From: Oscillospiraceae bacterium
GTDB taxonomy: Bacteria > Bacillota > Clostridia > Oscillospirales > CAG-272
NCBI GenBank assembly: GCA_015064185.1
Contig: SVSS01000002.1
Location: forward strand, 1 to 64,000
Length of the DNA: 64,000 bases
Direction of reading: 5' to 3'
The position numbers and the translations under genes are program-made. This document shows, piece by piece, positions 8,842 to 16,272 of the stretch (within the stretch, counting starts at the first letter, position 1; every line of letters begins with the position of its first letter). Under the pieces are notes generated by a model that worked only from the letters and a program-made list of their open reading frames with translations, was not told the DNA's origin and made no database searches.

Positions 8842-10723
8842 CAGTAACCTCCTCGAGTGAGATGCCACTCAATTCTTGCCTTATGTATCTGCGGAGTTCC
8901 TCAAAGGGCGTAACGTTGATGCGCTTGCCCGTTTCAAAGAGTTGGCCTTGTATCCGCAATTGCCAATCTATCTCGCTTTGGTTTTCAAGTTCCTCAACCG
9001 AGCGTTCGTGAAAATAATACGGCTTGCCGAAAGAAAACATCCATTCTTCGGGATATCCTTTGATGTAATTGCCAACGGCGGACAATGGCTTTAAGGATGC
9101 CGAATCTTCCTGCCGTGGAATCATATAGGACTTGAAGTAGGTTTCGCAATCGGCGGTATCGAAAATAAATACAATCTCTCCGTCCTTTTCGTAGATAGAG
9201 CCGTTAATTTTATATTTGTATTCGGTGTTCCAACCGAACAGACGATACAAGGTTTCAAAAAATGCCGAGGCTGGGATATCTTTCGGATAGTAAACCTTAT
9301 ACGACAGAGTTGAGCAGTAGACCCCTTGACGATTATCCTTATCCGTCGGGCGGAGTGCGAGTTTCTTGGTGATAGGGTTTACAAGCAACTCTACATAATT
9401 TTTTGCGCCAAGTTTGCGTATGCAATCGGTGTTGAATTTTATTTTCTTATCCACAAAGGTAACATACGGGCGGTGGGGCGTGTCGAAAAACTCTGCACGG
9501 GCAACCTCAAAGCCACGAAGGTCGAAATCCCCGGCGGCAACTTCGATTTGTATTTCAGTAGGTGGTATAGCCGTTTCGGTAGCCTCTTCGATATTATCGT
9601 AAACGCTGACCGCTGCTTGGAAATAATCGCCCTCCTTGAAATTTGCCCATCGAGGGTGGATGCCCACAAAACCTTTCAGAATACCGCTATCAATAACCCG
9701 CAGTTCAGGAAGGAAGGCGCGGTTGCCGTATCTTGCGTTTTCAATCATATGCTGAACGGCAATATAGTCCGCCTTGGAAACGATAGCTTCGTGGTGGTTG
9801 GAGTAATGGCTCTGCGGTCTATCTCCTTTGTTTATCAACGTGCGGTGTGTGCGGTAGTTTTCAGTATAGGTCTTACGGGTTATAACGTCACCGCAGTGGC
9901 GCTCATTTCGCAGAATTTGAATAATACTGCCTGATGTCCATTTGGTGGTGTTGCCAAGGTAGGACTTACGCTCAAGGGCTATAAAGGCTTTTGCGATTTG
10001 CCCCGAAGAGTAGCCGAATAGGTACATATAAAACGCCAATTTTACAGTGGGAGCTTCGTCGGGATTGATGATAAGGTTACCATCTGCATCGTGGCTATAA
10101 CCGAGCAATTTCGGCGTAAGGGGCAAGCCGTGGTCAAGGCGCATACGCAGCGAGGTTTCCATACTACGGCTACGGGTATGTGATTCTTCTTCCGCCATAG
10201 TGGCTTGGAAGGACAGTGCCATAGAGGAGTCCTCGTTGAGAGAGAAAATAGCCTCCGACTCAAAGAAAACACCAACTGCGGGCTTCCTTTCGGCAAGCTC
10301 ACGCACGATGCCTATAAAGTCATACTGATTACGCGCAAAACGGGATACGCTTTTGGTGATAATAAGCGTTAATTTGCCTGCCTTTGCATCAGCAATCATC
10401 TGCTTGAACTCATCACGATTTTTAAGAGATGTGCCACTGATACCTTCGTCTGCGTAGATTTTCACAAGTGTCCAGTTTGGGTGGCGGGAAACGAACTCCT
10501 CATAGTATTTTTTCTGTAGCTCGAAAGAGGTTGTTTGCCTTACGTCATCGGTGGAAACACGGACGTAAATACCGACCAATTGTGGCGTTTCGGTATCGTA
10601 ATAATCGGTTTTCTTCTTTTCGGGGATATATTCGTAATTATCGGGGTCTATTTCCACACGCATACGGCGGCGGACTTTTTCCTTTTGCTGCCACTTTGTA
10701 TTACGCTTTTCTTCGTCAATCAT
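8828..10723 (-). CDS. Serine recombinase with unusual C-terminal domain
   Basis: About 631 residues from the start chosen here; the open frame extends to 10,744, but GGAGG sits just before the ATGs at 10,726 and 10,723. The resolvase domain has YVRVSTDD (nucleophile Ser57 in this numbering) and TKSVSRFARN with both arginines. A recombinase DNA-binding domain follows. The usual zinc ribbon is absent; the last ~225 residues form a different domain (FFDTPHRPYVTF, ALRPTDKDNR, FGWNTEYKYKI, YPEEWMFSFGKPY) shared with the next two genes. It is the likely catalytic component of this operon, acting at unknown sites. Gene ends overlap both neighbours. Confidence 0.85.
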   Translation of the reverse strand: MIDEEKRNTKWQQKEKVRRRMRVEIDPDNYEYIPEKKKTDYYDTETPQLVGIYVRVSTDDVRQTTSFELQKKYYEEFVSRHPNWTLVKIYADEGISGTSLKNRDEFKQMIADAKAGKLTLIITKSVSRFARNQYDFIGIVRELAERKPAVGVFFESEAIFSLNEDSSMALSFQATMAEEESHTRSRSMETSLRMRLDHGLPLTPKLLGYSHDADGNLIINPDEAPTVKLAFYMYLFGYSSGQIAKAFIALERKSYLGNTTKWTSGSIIQILRNERHCGDVITRKTYTENYRTHRTLINKGDRPQSHYSNHHEAIVSKADYIAVQHMIENARYGNRAFLPELRVIDSGILKGFVGIHPRWANFKEGDYFQAAVSVYDNIEEATETAIPPTEIQIEVAAGDFDLRGFEVARAEFFDTPHRPYVTFVDKKIKFNTDCIRKLGAKNYVELLVNPITKKLALRPTDKDNRQGVYCSTLSYKVYYPKDIPASAFFETLYRLFGWNTEYKYKINGSIYEKDGEIVFIFDTADCETYFKSYMIPRQEDSASLKPLSAVGNYIKGYPEEWMFSFGKPYYFHERSVEELENQSEIDWQLRIQGQLFETGKRINVTPFEELRRYIRQELSGISLEEVTDESI

Positions 10724-11318
10724 CATTGCCTCCATCTGTTTCATCGGGGAGCAACTTCCAATCCGGGGACGGCAGGAAGAAGGTGTCCTTCAAATCGTCT
10801 TGATAATAATGAGCGAGGGTGAAGATATCCTCGGAAATAAAGTACATACCGACAGGAGGCTTTTGGGCTGCAAACGCCCGTGCTAAAAAGGCTATCTCAT
10901 ATGGCTTTTTCGATACGTTGGATACTTTTTGGGTGATGATGAGGTCAACTTTTCTGTCCATACAATCCTGTAAGAGCCGACTCCATTCTTTTGCGTTTTC
11001 CATATTCGGTGCGGTTGCGCCCTCGTCAATATAGAAATCCACAAGTTCCCAATTGGGGCAAAGCGCCATCGTGTCTTTGAACTCCTTGATGTGGTAATCC
11101 AAATAGTCCGTATGCCTTGTTTGATTGAAGTATCGGATATAAATGCCGACCCTGAAATGGTGAGCCGTGTTAGGCCTTTCGTGGCGGATATTTTGTAGCC
11201 ACGCTTTATGCTCGGCAATCTTCTGCGCCTGCTCGGTATTTGCTCCAAAGAAAGCGGAAAATTTCTGCGCCTCACCGATTTGCATCAAGCGTTCATATAC
11301 CTCAACTTCTGTACTCAT
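10716..11318 (-). CDS. Catalytically degenerate serine-recombinase-like protein
   Basis: 200 residues. Residues 55-155 align along their length with the resolvase domain of the downstream recombinase (CPNWELVDFYIDEG / HPNWTLVKIYADEG, DLIITQKVSN / TLIITKSVSR, KPPVGMYFISEDIFTL / KPAVGVFFESEAIFSL). The nucleophile is gone: YVRVS has become YIRYF, placing Phe64 where serine should be, and the arginines of SRFAR are Asn134 and Lys137. No DNA-binding domain follows. The frame is intact and it leads a six-gene operon, so it looks like a retained non-catalytic partner or regulator rather than decay. It overlaps the active recombinase by 8 bases. Confidence 0.75.
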   Translation of the reverse strand: MSTEVEVYERLMQIGEAQKFSAFFGANTEQAQKIAEHKAWLQNIRHERPNTAHHFRVGIYIRYFNQTRHTDYLDYHIKEFKDTMALCPNWELVDFYIDEGATAPNMENAKEWSRLLQDCMDRKVDLIITQKVSNVSKKPYEIAFLARAFAAQKPPVGMYFISEDIFTLAHYYQDDLKDTFFLPSPDWKLLPDETDGGNDD

Positions 11319-11350
11319 AGATATAAGCCTCCATAGTTATAGTTGCCAAC

Positions 11351-11389
11351 ATTATAACCGCTTTTTCGACAAATTGCGAATAACTGTCG
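11351..11389 (-). promoter_or_regulatory. Probable promoter and operator of the leftward recombinase operon
   Basis: Read on the minus strand there is a TATAAT box (11,356-11,351) about 30 bases before the GGAGG ribosome site of the first gene. Just upstream is an imperfect palindrome, CGACA...TGTCG (11,367-11,389), spanning where a -35 box would lie. The -35 itself is poor, fitting a regulated promoter. The regulator is not known; the neighbouring XRE proteins are candidates. Confidence 0.45.
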
Positions 11390-11441
11390 GTCAGGTTTTT
11401 AACCGTGGGTTATTGAAACGCAAAAAAATATTGAAGGCAAT

Positions 11442-11468
11442 AAAAAAAGAGTGGGCGCAAACCCACTC
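11442..11468 (-). terminator. Terminator of the leftward XRE gene
   Basis: On the minus strand GAGTGGG and CCCACTC flank a six-base loop and are followed by a run of seven T. It starts 3 bases after the XRE stop codon and insulates that gene from the recombinase operon. Confidence 0.85.
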
Positions 11469-11470
11469 AA

Positions 11471-11830
11471 TTAGTCATCGTATTCAGTTTTATTGGTACG
11501 CATCGTTGTCTTCAACTCACGCACAATTTTAAGAATTGCCTCGACTTCCGTTGGTGTACAATCACCAAGCAAATCGGCAAATTCCTTCTGGTATATTTGG
11601 TTCACATGAGGGACATCGGGGCGTAGGATTTCGTCCGCTGACACTTGCAACGCTTCAATGATTTTGCAGAAGGTTGTAAGGAGCATTTCCTTCTTTCCGA
11701 GTTCGATATCACTGATGTGTGGCAAGGACACATGGGCATCAAATGCCAAGTCCGCTTGGCTCATTTTCTTCGCTTGACGTGCAGCCCTTATTCGCTGTCC
11801 AACTTTATATTCTATGCTATTCTCATCCAT
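11471..11830 (-). CDS. XRE-family transcriptional regulator (repressor-like)
   Basis: 119 residues. The HTH at about 10-66 (VGQRIRAARQAKKMSQADLA, then VSLPHISDIELGKKEM) is a Cro/CI-type DNA-binding domain. The C-terminal ~45 residues (CTPTEVEAILKIVRELKTTM) form a short helical tail typical of small XRE regulators. It is transcribed divergently from a second XRE gene across a 144-base region containing repeated operator-like sites. This is the arrangement of a lysogeny or element-control switch. Which one represses which promoter cannot be read from sequence. Confidence 0.85.
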   Translation of the reverse strand: MDENSIEYKVGQRIRAARQAKKMSQADLAFDAHVSLPHISDIELGKKEMLLTTFCKIIEALQVSADEILRPDVPHVNQIYQKEFADLLGDCTPTEVEAILKIVRELKTTMRTNKTEYDD

Positions 11831-11844
11831 TTTGGCGCACCTCC

Positions 11845-11931
11845 ATAAACCACAGACGAATTTATCACTTATAGTTTATCATTTCCAGACGATTATTGAA
11901 ATCTTCGGCTGACGATTATATCGTCCGCAGT
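11845..11931. promoter_or_regulatory. Repeated operator-like sites between divergent XRE genes
   Basis: Copies of a [AT]TCGTC core occur at 11,845-11,860 (minus strand TTCGTCTGTGGTTTAT), about 11,887-11,894 (minus, AATCGTCT), and as a perfect palindrome GACGATTATATCGTC at 11,911-11,925 whose right half reads ATCGTCCGCAGTTTAT. A related copy occurs upstream of the SLOG gene. Placement in the control region of two HTH regulators supports operator function; binding is inferred. Confidence 0.5.
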
Positions 11932-11974
11932 TTATAATAAATTAGAGAAATTTTTAACTTAAAGGAGGTTCTTA

Positions 11975-12322
11975 ATGAAACTTGATTTTTATACCGTGGG
12001 GCAAAGGATACGAAGATTGCGTAGGCGCAAAAAACTATCCCAAGCCACCCTTGCCGAAATGGTGGATGTTTCGGCTACATACATAAGTCATCTTGAGAAC
12101 GGAATGAAATTTATGAGCGTGGAAACGCTGATTGCTCTTGCCAATGCACTGGGCGTTTCTACAGACACAATCCTATGCGATTCTCTCGACCAACAGTTAT
12201 CAGCCTGCGTGACGGAGTTTGAGATAATTTTGAAAGATTGCACCAATTATGAACGGCGGGTAATCCTCGATAATGCGAGGAGCATCAAGAAGGCTTTACG
12301 AGATAATAAGTATCTGAAATAA
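11975..12322 (+). CDS. XRE-family transcriptional regulator
   Basis: 115 residues. HTH at about 8-62 (VGQRIRRLRRRKKLSQATLA, VSATYISHLENGMKFMSVET), followed by a helical tail (CTNYERRVILDNARSIKKAL) resembling that of the divergent XRE protein. AAAGGAGG is 8 bases before the ATG. It begins the rightward cargo side of the element, followed by an operator-like copy and the SLOG gene. It probably controls the shared intergenic region together with its divergent neighbour. Confidence 0.85.
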   Translation: MKLDFYTVGQRIRRLRRRKKLSQATLAEMVDVSATYISHLENGMKFMSVETLIALANALGVSTDTILCDSLDQQLSACVTEFEIILKDCTNYERRVILDNARSIKKALRDNKYLK

Positions 12323-12323
12323 A

Positions 12324-12378
12324 TATCGTCCACGGACTATAAAAATTGGTTGAAAAAGTCATAATTATATGCTATAAT
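12324..12378 (+). promoter_or_regulatory. Promoter with operator-like site for the SLOG gene
   Basis: TTGAAA (12,350-12,355), a 17-base spacer and TATAAT (12,373-12,378) form a near-consensus promoter. Directly upstream, ATCGTCCACGGACTATA (about 12,325-12,341) resembles the ATCGTCCGCAGTTTATA site between the XRE genes, suggesting common control by those regulators. Confidence 0.6.
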
Positions 12379-12411
12379 TGATATATCTCTTATTTCGATT
12401 GGGGTGGTAGT

Positions 12412-12990
12412 GTGGCAGAAAAAAGGTGCTGTTTTATTGGACATCGTACCATTACGCTGACCGATGAACTGGTAACGAACATAAAAAATATTATTTGCAG
12501 GCTCATTGTGGATGAGGGTGTGAAGTATTTTCTATTTGGCAGCCGTAGTGAGTTTGATGACCTTTGCCACCGAATCGTAACCGACTATCAAAAAGAGTAT
12601 CCCCATATCGTGCGTGCTGCATACACTCGGCGTAGCGAATATGCCGTAAAAAAAGACGAGAAAGAGAGAATGGAAAAGTCGTGGAGTTCGCTCCTGAAAA
12701 CGGATGTTAAACTCAAGGACTACGATGCCGAGGTGCAATCCGATAGGGTTTACTCGGCGGGAAAGGCATCATATGTCGAGCGCAATCAAGAGATGATAGA
12801 TGCCAGTGATTATTGTATTTTCTATTATAACGAGGCGTATCAGCCTCCGCAAAGAAAAAGGGCTAATAGGGATTTAACTTCCTATCAGCCGAAAAGCGGG
12901 ACTCGCATTGCGTATGAGTATGCGGTTCAAAAAAGTAAGAAAAACGATAAAATTGTAATAAATACGTTCGCATCCTATGAAACGGATTGA
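12412..12990 (+). CDS. SLOG-superfamily protein (YpsA / DUF1273-like)
   Basis: 192 residues from a GTG start, preceded by a purine-rich GGGGTGG site. The N-terminal RCCFIGHRTI is the phosphate-loop-like signature of YpsA/DUF1273-type SLOG proteins; FLFGSRSEFDDL and ASDYCIFYYNE fit the later strands of the Rossmann-like fold. SLOG domains bind nucleotides or nucleotide-derived ligands and often occur in phages and defence loci. The ligand here is unknown. Its promoter carries a copy of the element's operator motif, so it is likely controlled by the XRE switch. Confidence 0.65.
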   Translation: MAEKRCCFIGHRTITLTDELVTNIKNIICRLIVDEGVKYFLFGSRSEFDDLCHRIVTDYQKEYPHIVRAAYTRRSEYAVKKDEKERMEKSWSSLLKTDVKLKDYDAEVQSDRVYSAGKASYVERNQEMIDASDYCIFYYNEAYQPPQRKRANRDLTSYQPKSGTRIAYEYAVQKSKKNDKIVINTFASYETD

Positions 12991-13015
12991 AAAATTCATT
13001 ATTTTATGATATACT
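12987..13015 (+). promoter_or_regulatory. Promoter of the protease-lipoprotein cargo operon
   Basis: TTGAAA, a 17-base spacer and TATACT. The -35 overlaps the end of the SLOG gene, so the cargo genes can be transcribed independently of it. Confidence 0.7.
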
Positions 13016-13049
13016 ATTTTAATAAACAATTTAAGGGAGTGGCAAAGAA

Positions 13050-15695
13050 ATGAAATTAAAACGGGCCTTGTTACCGATTTTAATACTCATACTGACGTTG
13101 ACGATGGTTGCTTGTTTTACTGCTTGCGACTCTTCTGATAACGACAATGAACCCCATACGCATAGTTTTTCCGAATGGACAACTACTGAAGAAGCAACTT
13201 GTTCTTCTGTGGGTACTCAAAAACGTGTATGCACTTGTGGGTATACTGAATACAAATATATAGAACAATTGCCACATACCGAAGTAGTAGATGAGGCTAT
13301 TCCTGCTACTTGTACTGAAAGCGGTAGAGGCGAAGGAAAGCACTGTGGCGTATGCAATGAAGTACTGCAAAACGCTATTGTGATTGAGCCGTTGCAACAC
13401 GCATGTGATGATGTAACTATTATTGAAGAAGCGACTTGCCTTAAAAACGGCACAAAGAGATTTACTTGCATCCGTGAGAATTGCGGTTTTTATTATGATG
13501 AGGCATATCCGTTACAGGAGTATACCTCAACGGAGATATATAATCAAGCGCTTAAATATGTGGGCGAAATAATAACCTATGATAAAAAAGGAATTCCACT
13601 TGCACAAGGCACAGGATTCGTTAGCAGTGCAGACGGAAATATTATTACAAACTACCACGTTATCGATGGCGCATATACAGCCACGATTACGATTGGCGAA
13701 GATACATATATGATTCAATCCATATTGGCTTTTGATGCCGATATTGATTTGGCTGTCTTGAAAATAGATGCCACGGGACTCATTCCCGCAAATATCTGTA
13801 AGAAAGAACCTGTCATAGCTGCGGAAGTTTATGCTATAGGTTCACCCGAAGGATTTACTGCTTCTATATCCGTTGGCAATGTTTCTTATGCTCAAAGGGT
13901 TATTGATGGTGTTACATATGTCCAACATACGGCAGCAATAACGCATGGCAGTTCTGGAAGTCCGCTCATAAACAAGCACGGTGAAGTTATTGGAATCAAT
14001 GCGGGTGCTTTCTATGGCGAGATTAATGTTGCTATTTTTACAGGTGAACTCGATAATTTGGTGTATGGTACACCGATAACGCTGGCGGAACTTTATGATT
14101 CCCAAAACACCCCGAATGATATTCTTCGAGAGTGGTTGCTTGGTAATTATAATTTCGTTACCGATGATTTAACGTATTACCAAATTGAAGGTGAAGGCTT
14201 TATTTATGCTGTCGGTTATGATGCCACGGCGGGTATTAACTTCCTTGAGTGTATTTGGGAATTTGCTGACGGCTCTGATTTGTATTTGAGCATCGATTTA
14301 ACCCTAACAAACGATGGGTTGTACACGTATTATGCGCATTATACCCTTGGTGACAATGAAAATTACACCCGTGGATATATAAATCCCGAAACATATATGG
14401 TTACGACTATACTTACGCATTATTCGTATGAAGGTGAGTATTGGGAAGAAGAAAGTATCATGGAGTTTTACTCAAGTGCCGTTGCCTGTGTGATGGAATG
14501 GTTCGATTATTGCCTTGATAATTATGTTGAGGAAATCGACACCGAAGATTTCGGGTTTGAGGCTCTTGCGTTTGATTACAACACAGATGCGCTAACTCTA
14601 TTGAAAAACCATATTCGCACAGAAGGCGAAGTAGACACTGCGAATTCTTGGTACAGAATTGATGAAGAATACGAAGGCTCTAATTATGACGTAAAATTGT
14701 CGATGGTATATGACGCTAACAATAATAGCGCTTTTGCATCGATGAGTTGGTTCGGTGATGACGGAACATATTATTACACATATTTGAGTTTGAATCCAAC
14801 GGCACTCGGTTACTACTATGGTTGCTCATATAGTATTTATTCTAATGGCAGTTTTATAGACCAAAACGATGTAAAAGGCTATATCGAGGCTGGCACATTT
14901 ACTACCAAGGCAAAATTGGGCTATTTCAGTTATGAGGGGCTTCCTGAGTATGAAGACGATTTGCTTGAGATATACTCCGCATGTATACAAGACCTTTTGA
15001 ATTGGATGGGTGCATATTTTGATGGCGCAGACTTGAATTATGGCCTTGCTGATTTAGGTTTTATCTTCTATGACGGATATGCTCCTGCACAGGATTGTGA
15101 TGGAGAGAATCACTATTATCAGACTCCAACCTTCACGTGGGTAGAAGACGAGAACGGATTTAATGTGACGTCAACCTTCGTTTGTGGTTGTGGTACTTAT
15201 TCCGATACCGCTACGACTTATGTTTCCAACACGGATTATGTTGTTACCAAAAATGCAACTGAAACAGAAATTGTTTATGCCTTTACTGCAACTGTTGTTT
15301 TTAATGGTTACACATATACCGATACTCGTTATATAAAGTACGAATGGCAGAGTGTCACACTTCATAATTCCAACTACAAGGATTATCTTGGTGTAGGCTG
15401 TAGTAACACCTCATACCTTGTAAGCACATCGGTGTCTAAAAAATACGAAAACTTAACCTATACCGATGTTACTGTTACATTTACTGTACGTATGACAGGA
15501 ACTGCAAACAATGGTGCAGGCGGAATGGGATATAGCAAAACAGAAACCATCGTGAGTGGGTTCGGGCAAAAAACAACTAATGTTTCGTCAATTGGCTTGA
15601 GTGGATATATATTCTATCCTTCGACACTGACATATTCAGTTGCGGTCAGCGGTCAAGTGTCGGGGTACTTTATGACGGAATATCTTGTACCATGA
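13050..15695 (+). CDS. Secreted HtrA-like trypsin-fold protease lipoprotein
   Basis: 881 residues. A lipoprotein signal peptide has its cysteine at Cys22 or Cys26. Residues 35-150 hold Cys-rich repeats (CTCGYTEY, HCGVCNEV, CLKNG...CIRENC) common in exported clostridial proteins. A trypsin-fold HtrA/S1C-type domain follows at about 165-345: His203 (NYHVIDGA), Asp233 (DIDLAVLKI) and Ser302 (HGSSGSPLIN) give a complete triad. No PDZ domain is evident. The ~520-residue C-terminus contains two related acidic/aromatic segments (around 480 and 650) and is otherwise unrecognised. It should act outside the cell, anchored to the membrane. It is cargo of the element, with lower GC than the chromosome to the right. 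Confidence 0.8.
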   Translation: MKLKRALLPILILILTLTMVACFTACDSSDNDNEPHTHSFSEWTTTEEATCSSVGTQKRVCTCGYTEYKYIEQLPHTEVVDEAIPATCTESGRGEGKHCGVCNEVLQNAIVIEPLQHACDDVTIIEEATCLKNGTKRFTCIRENCGFYYDEAYPLQEYTSTEIYNQALKYVGEIITYDKKGIPLAQGTGFVSSADGNIITNYHVIDGAYTATITIGEDTYMIQSILAFDADIDLAVLKIDATGLIPANICKKEPVIAAEVYAIGSPEGFTASISVGNVSYAQRVIDGVTYVQHTAAITHGSSGSPLINKHGEVIGINAGAFYGEINVAIFTGELDNLVYGTPITLAELYDSQNTPNDILREWLLGNYNFVTDDLTYYQIEGEGFIYAVGYDATAGINFLECIWEFADGSDLYLSIDLTLTNDGLYTYYAHYTLGDNENYTRGYINPETYMVTTILTHYSYEGEYWEEESIMEFYSSAVACVMEWFDYCLDNYVEEIDTEDFGFEALAFDYNTDALTLLKNHIRTEGEVDTANSWYRIDEEYEGSNYDVKLSMVYDANNNSAFASMSWFGDDGTYYYTYLSLNPTALGYYYGCSYSIYSNGSFIDQNDVKGYIEAGTFTTKAKLGYFSYEGLPEYEDDLLEIYSACIQDLLNWMGAYFDGADLNYGLADLGFIFYDGYAPAQDCDGENHYYQTPTFTWVEDENGFNVTSTFVCGCGTYSDTATTYVSNTDYVVTKNATETEIVYAFTATVVFNGYTYTDTRYIKYEWQSVTLHNSNYKDYLGVGCSNTSYLVSTSVSKKYENLTYTDVTVTFTVRMTGTANNGAGGMGYSKTETIVSGFGQKTTNVSSIGLSGYIFYPSTLTYSVAVSGQVSGYFMTEYLVP

Positions 15696-15717
15696 GATAA
15701 AAAAGGAGATAGAATCA

Positions 15718-16257
15718 ATGGGAAGATGGGTATATAGAGAGGGCAAAAAAGGTCCAATATCAAGTTATTTCAGAAGCTACTTTTTTGCGTGCCTTATCTT
15801 TAATTTCATAGGCCTCATAGGTTGTATTTCTGTAAAATATTACGATGAAGAGATAACAAAAGCAAAGTGGAAAGGTGCTTTCGCAGGGCTTTCGTTTAGT
15901 ATTGCAGGCATTGCTTGGGCTATTATTGCCACCTCAGCTATTAAAAACAACGCACTTGTTGTTATTACTGCGTTCATTTTGCTGGCGGGTGTTTTCTTCG
16001 GAATCCTCTATAAGTACGGCGGACAAGAGGAAGATGAGACTCCTGTAACGACCTCTACGCCAGCGCAAAGCATCTCTTCACAAGAGATGAAACTTTGGGT
16101 TGAGGCCTATCTCCGTAATATTGGAATGAACTCGGTTGCTATTAGCGCAGCAGTTAGTGATGGTAAATTATCAAAAAGCTATAATTTAATTAGACGGAAA
16201 GCGTCAATGTCCAAGGAAGATTTTTTGATTGAAATGGGAATGTACGAGTTTCTATAA
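15718..16257 (+). CDS. Small membrane protein with three transmembrane segments
   Basis: 179 residues from the ATG at 15,718, chosen because AAGGAG lies just before it; an upstream in-frame start overlaps the protease gene and has no ribosome site. Three hydrophobic helices (about residues 25-43, 58-78, 82-102) are followed by a cytosolic tail with an SHOCT/Ltd-like helical end (KLSKSYNLIRRKASMSKEDF). It is 22 bases from the protease gene and 15 from the following lipoprotein gene, so all three form one operon. Function unknown; it may help assemble or regulate the exported proteins. Confidence 0.6.
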   Translation: MGRWVYREGKKGPISSYFRSYFFACLIFNFIGLIGCISVKYYDEEITKAKWKGAFAGLSFSIAGIAWAIIATSAIKNNALVVITAFILLAGVFFGILYKYGGQEEDETPVTTSTPAQSISSQEMKLWVEAYLRNIGMNSVAISAAVSDGKLSKSYNLIRRKASMSKEDFLIEMGMYEFL

Positions 16258-16272
16258 TTTGAGGCAAATATT

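Noticed and set aside
12990-13049. Toxin-antitoxin pair around the SLOG gene
   Set aside because: No small partner frame with a ribosome site exists in the gap, and the XRE proteins have their own control region.
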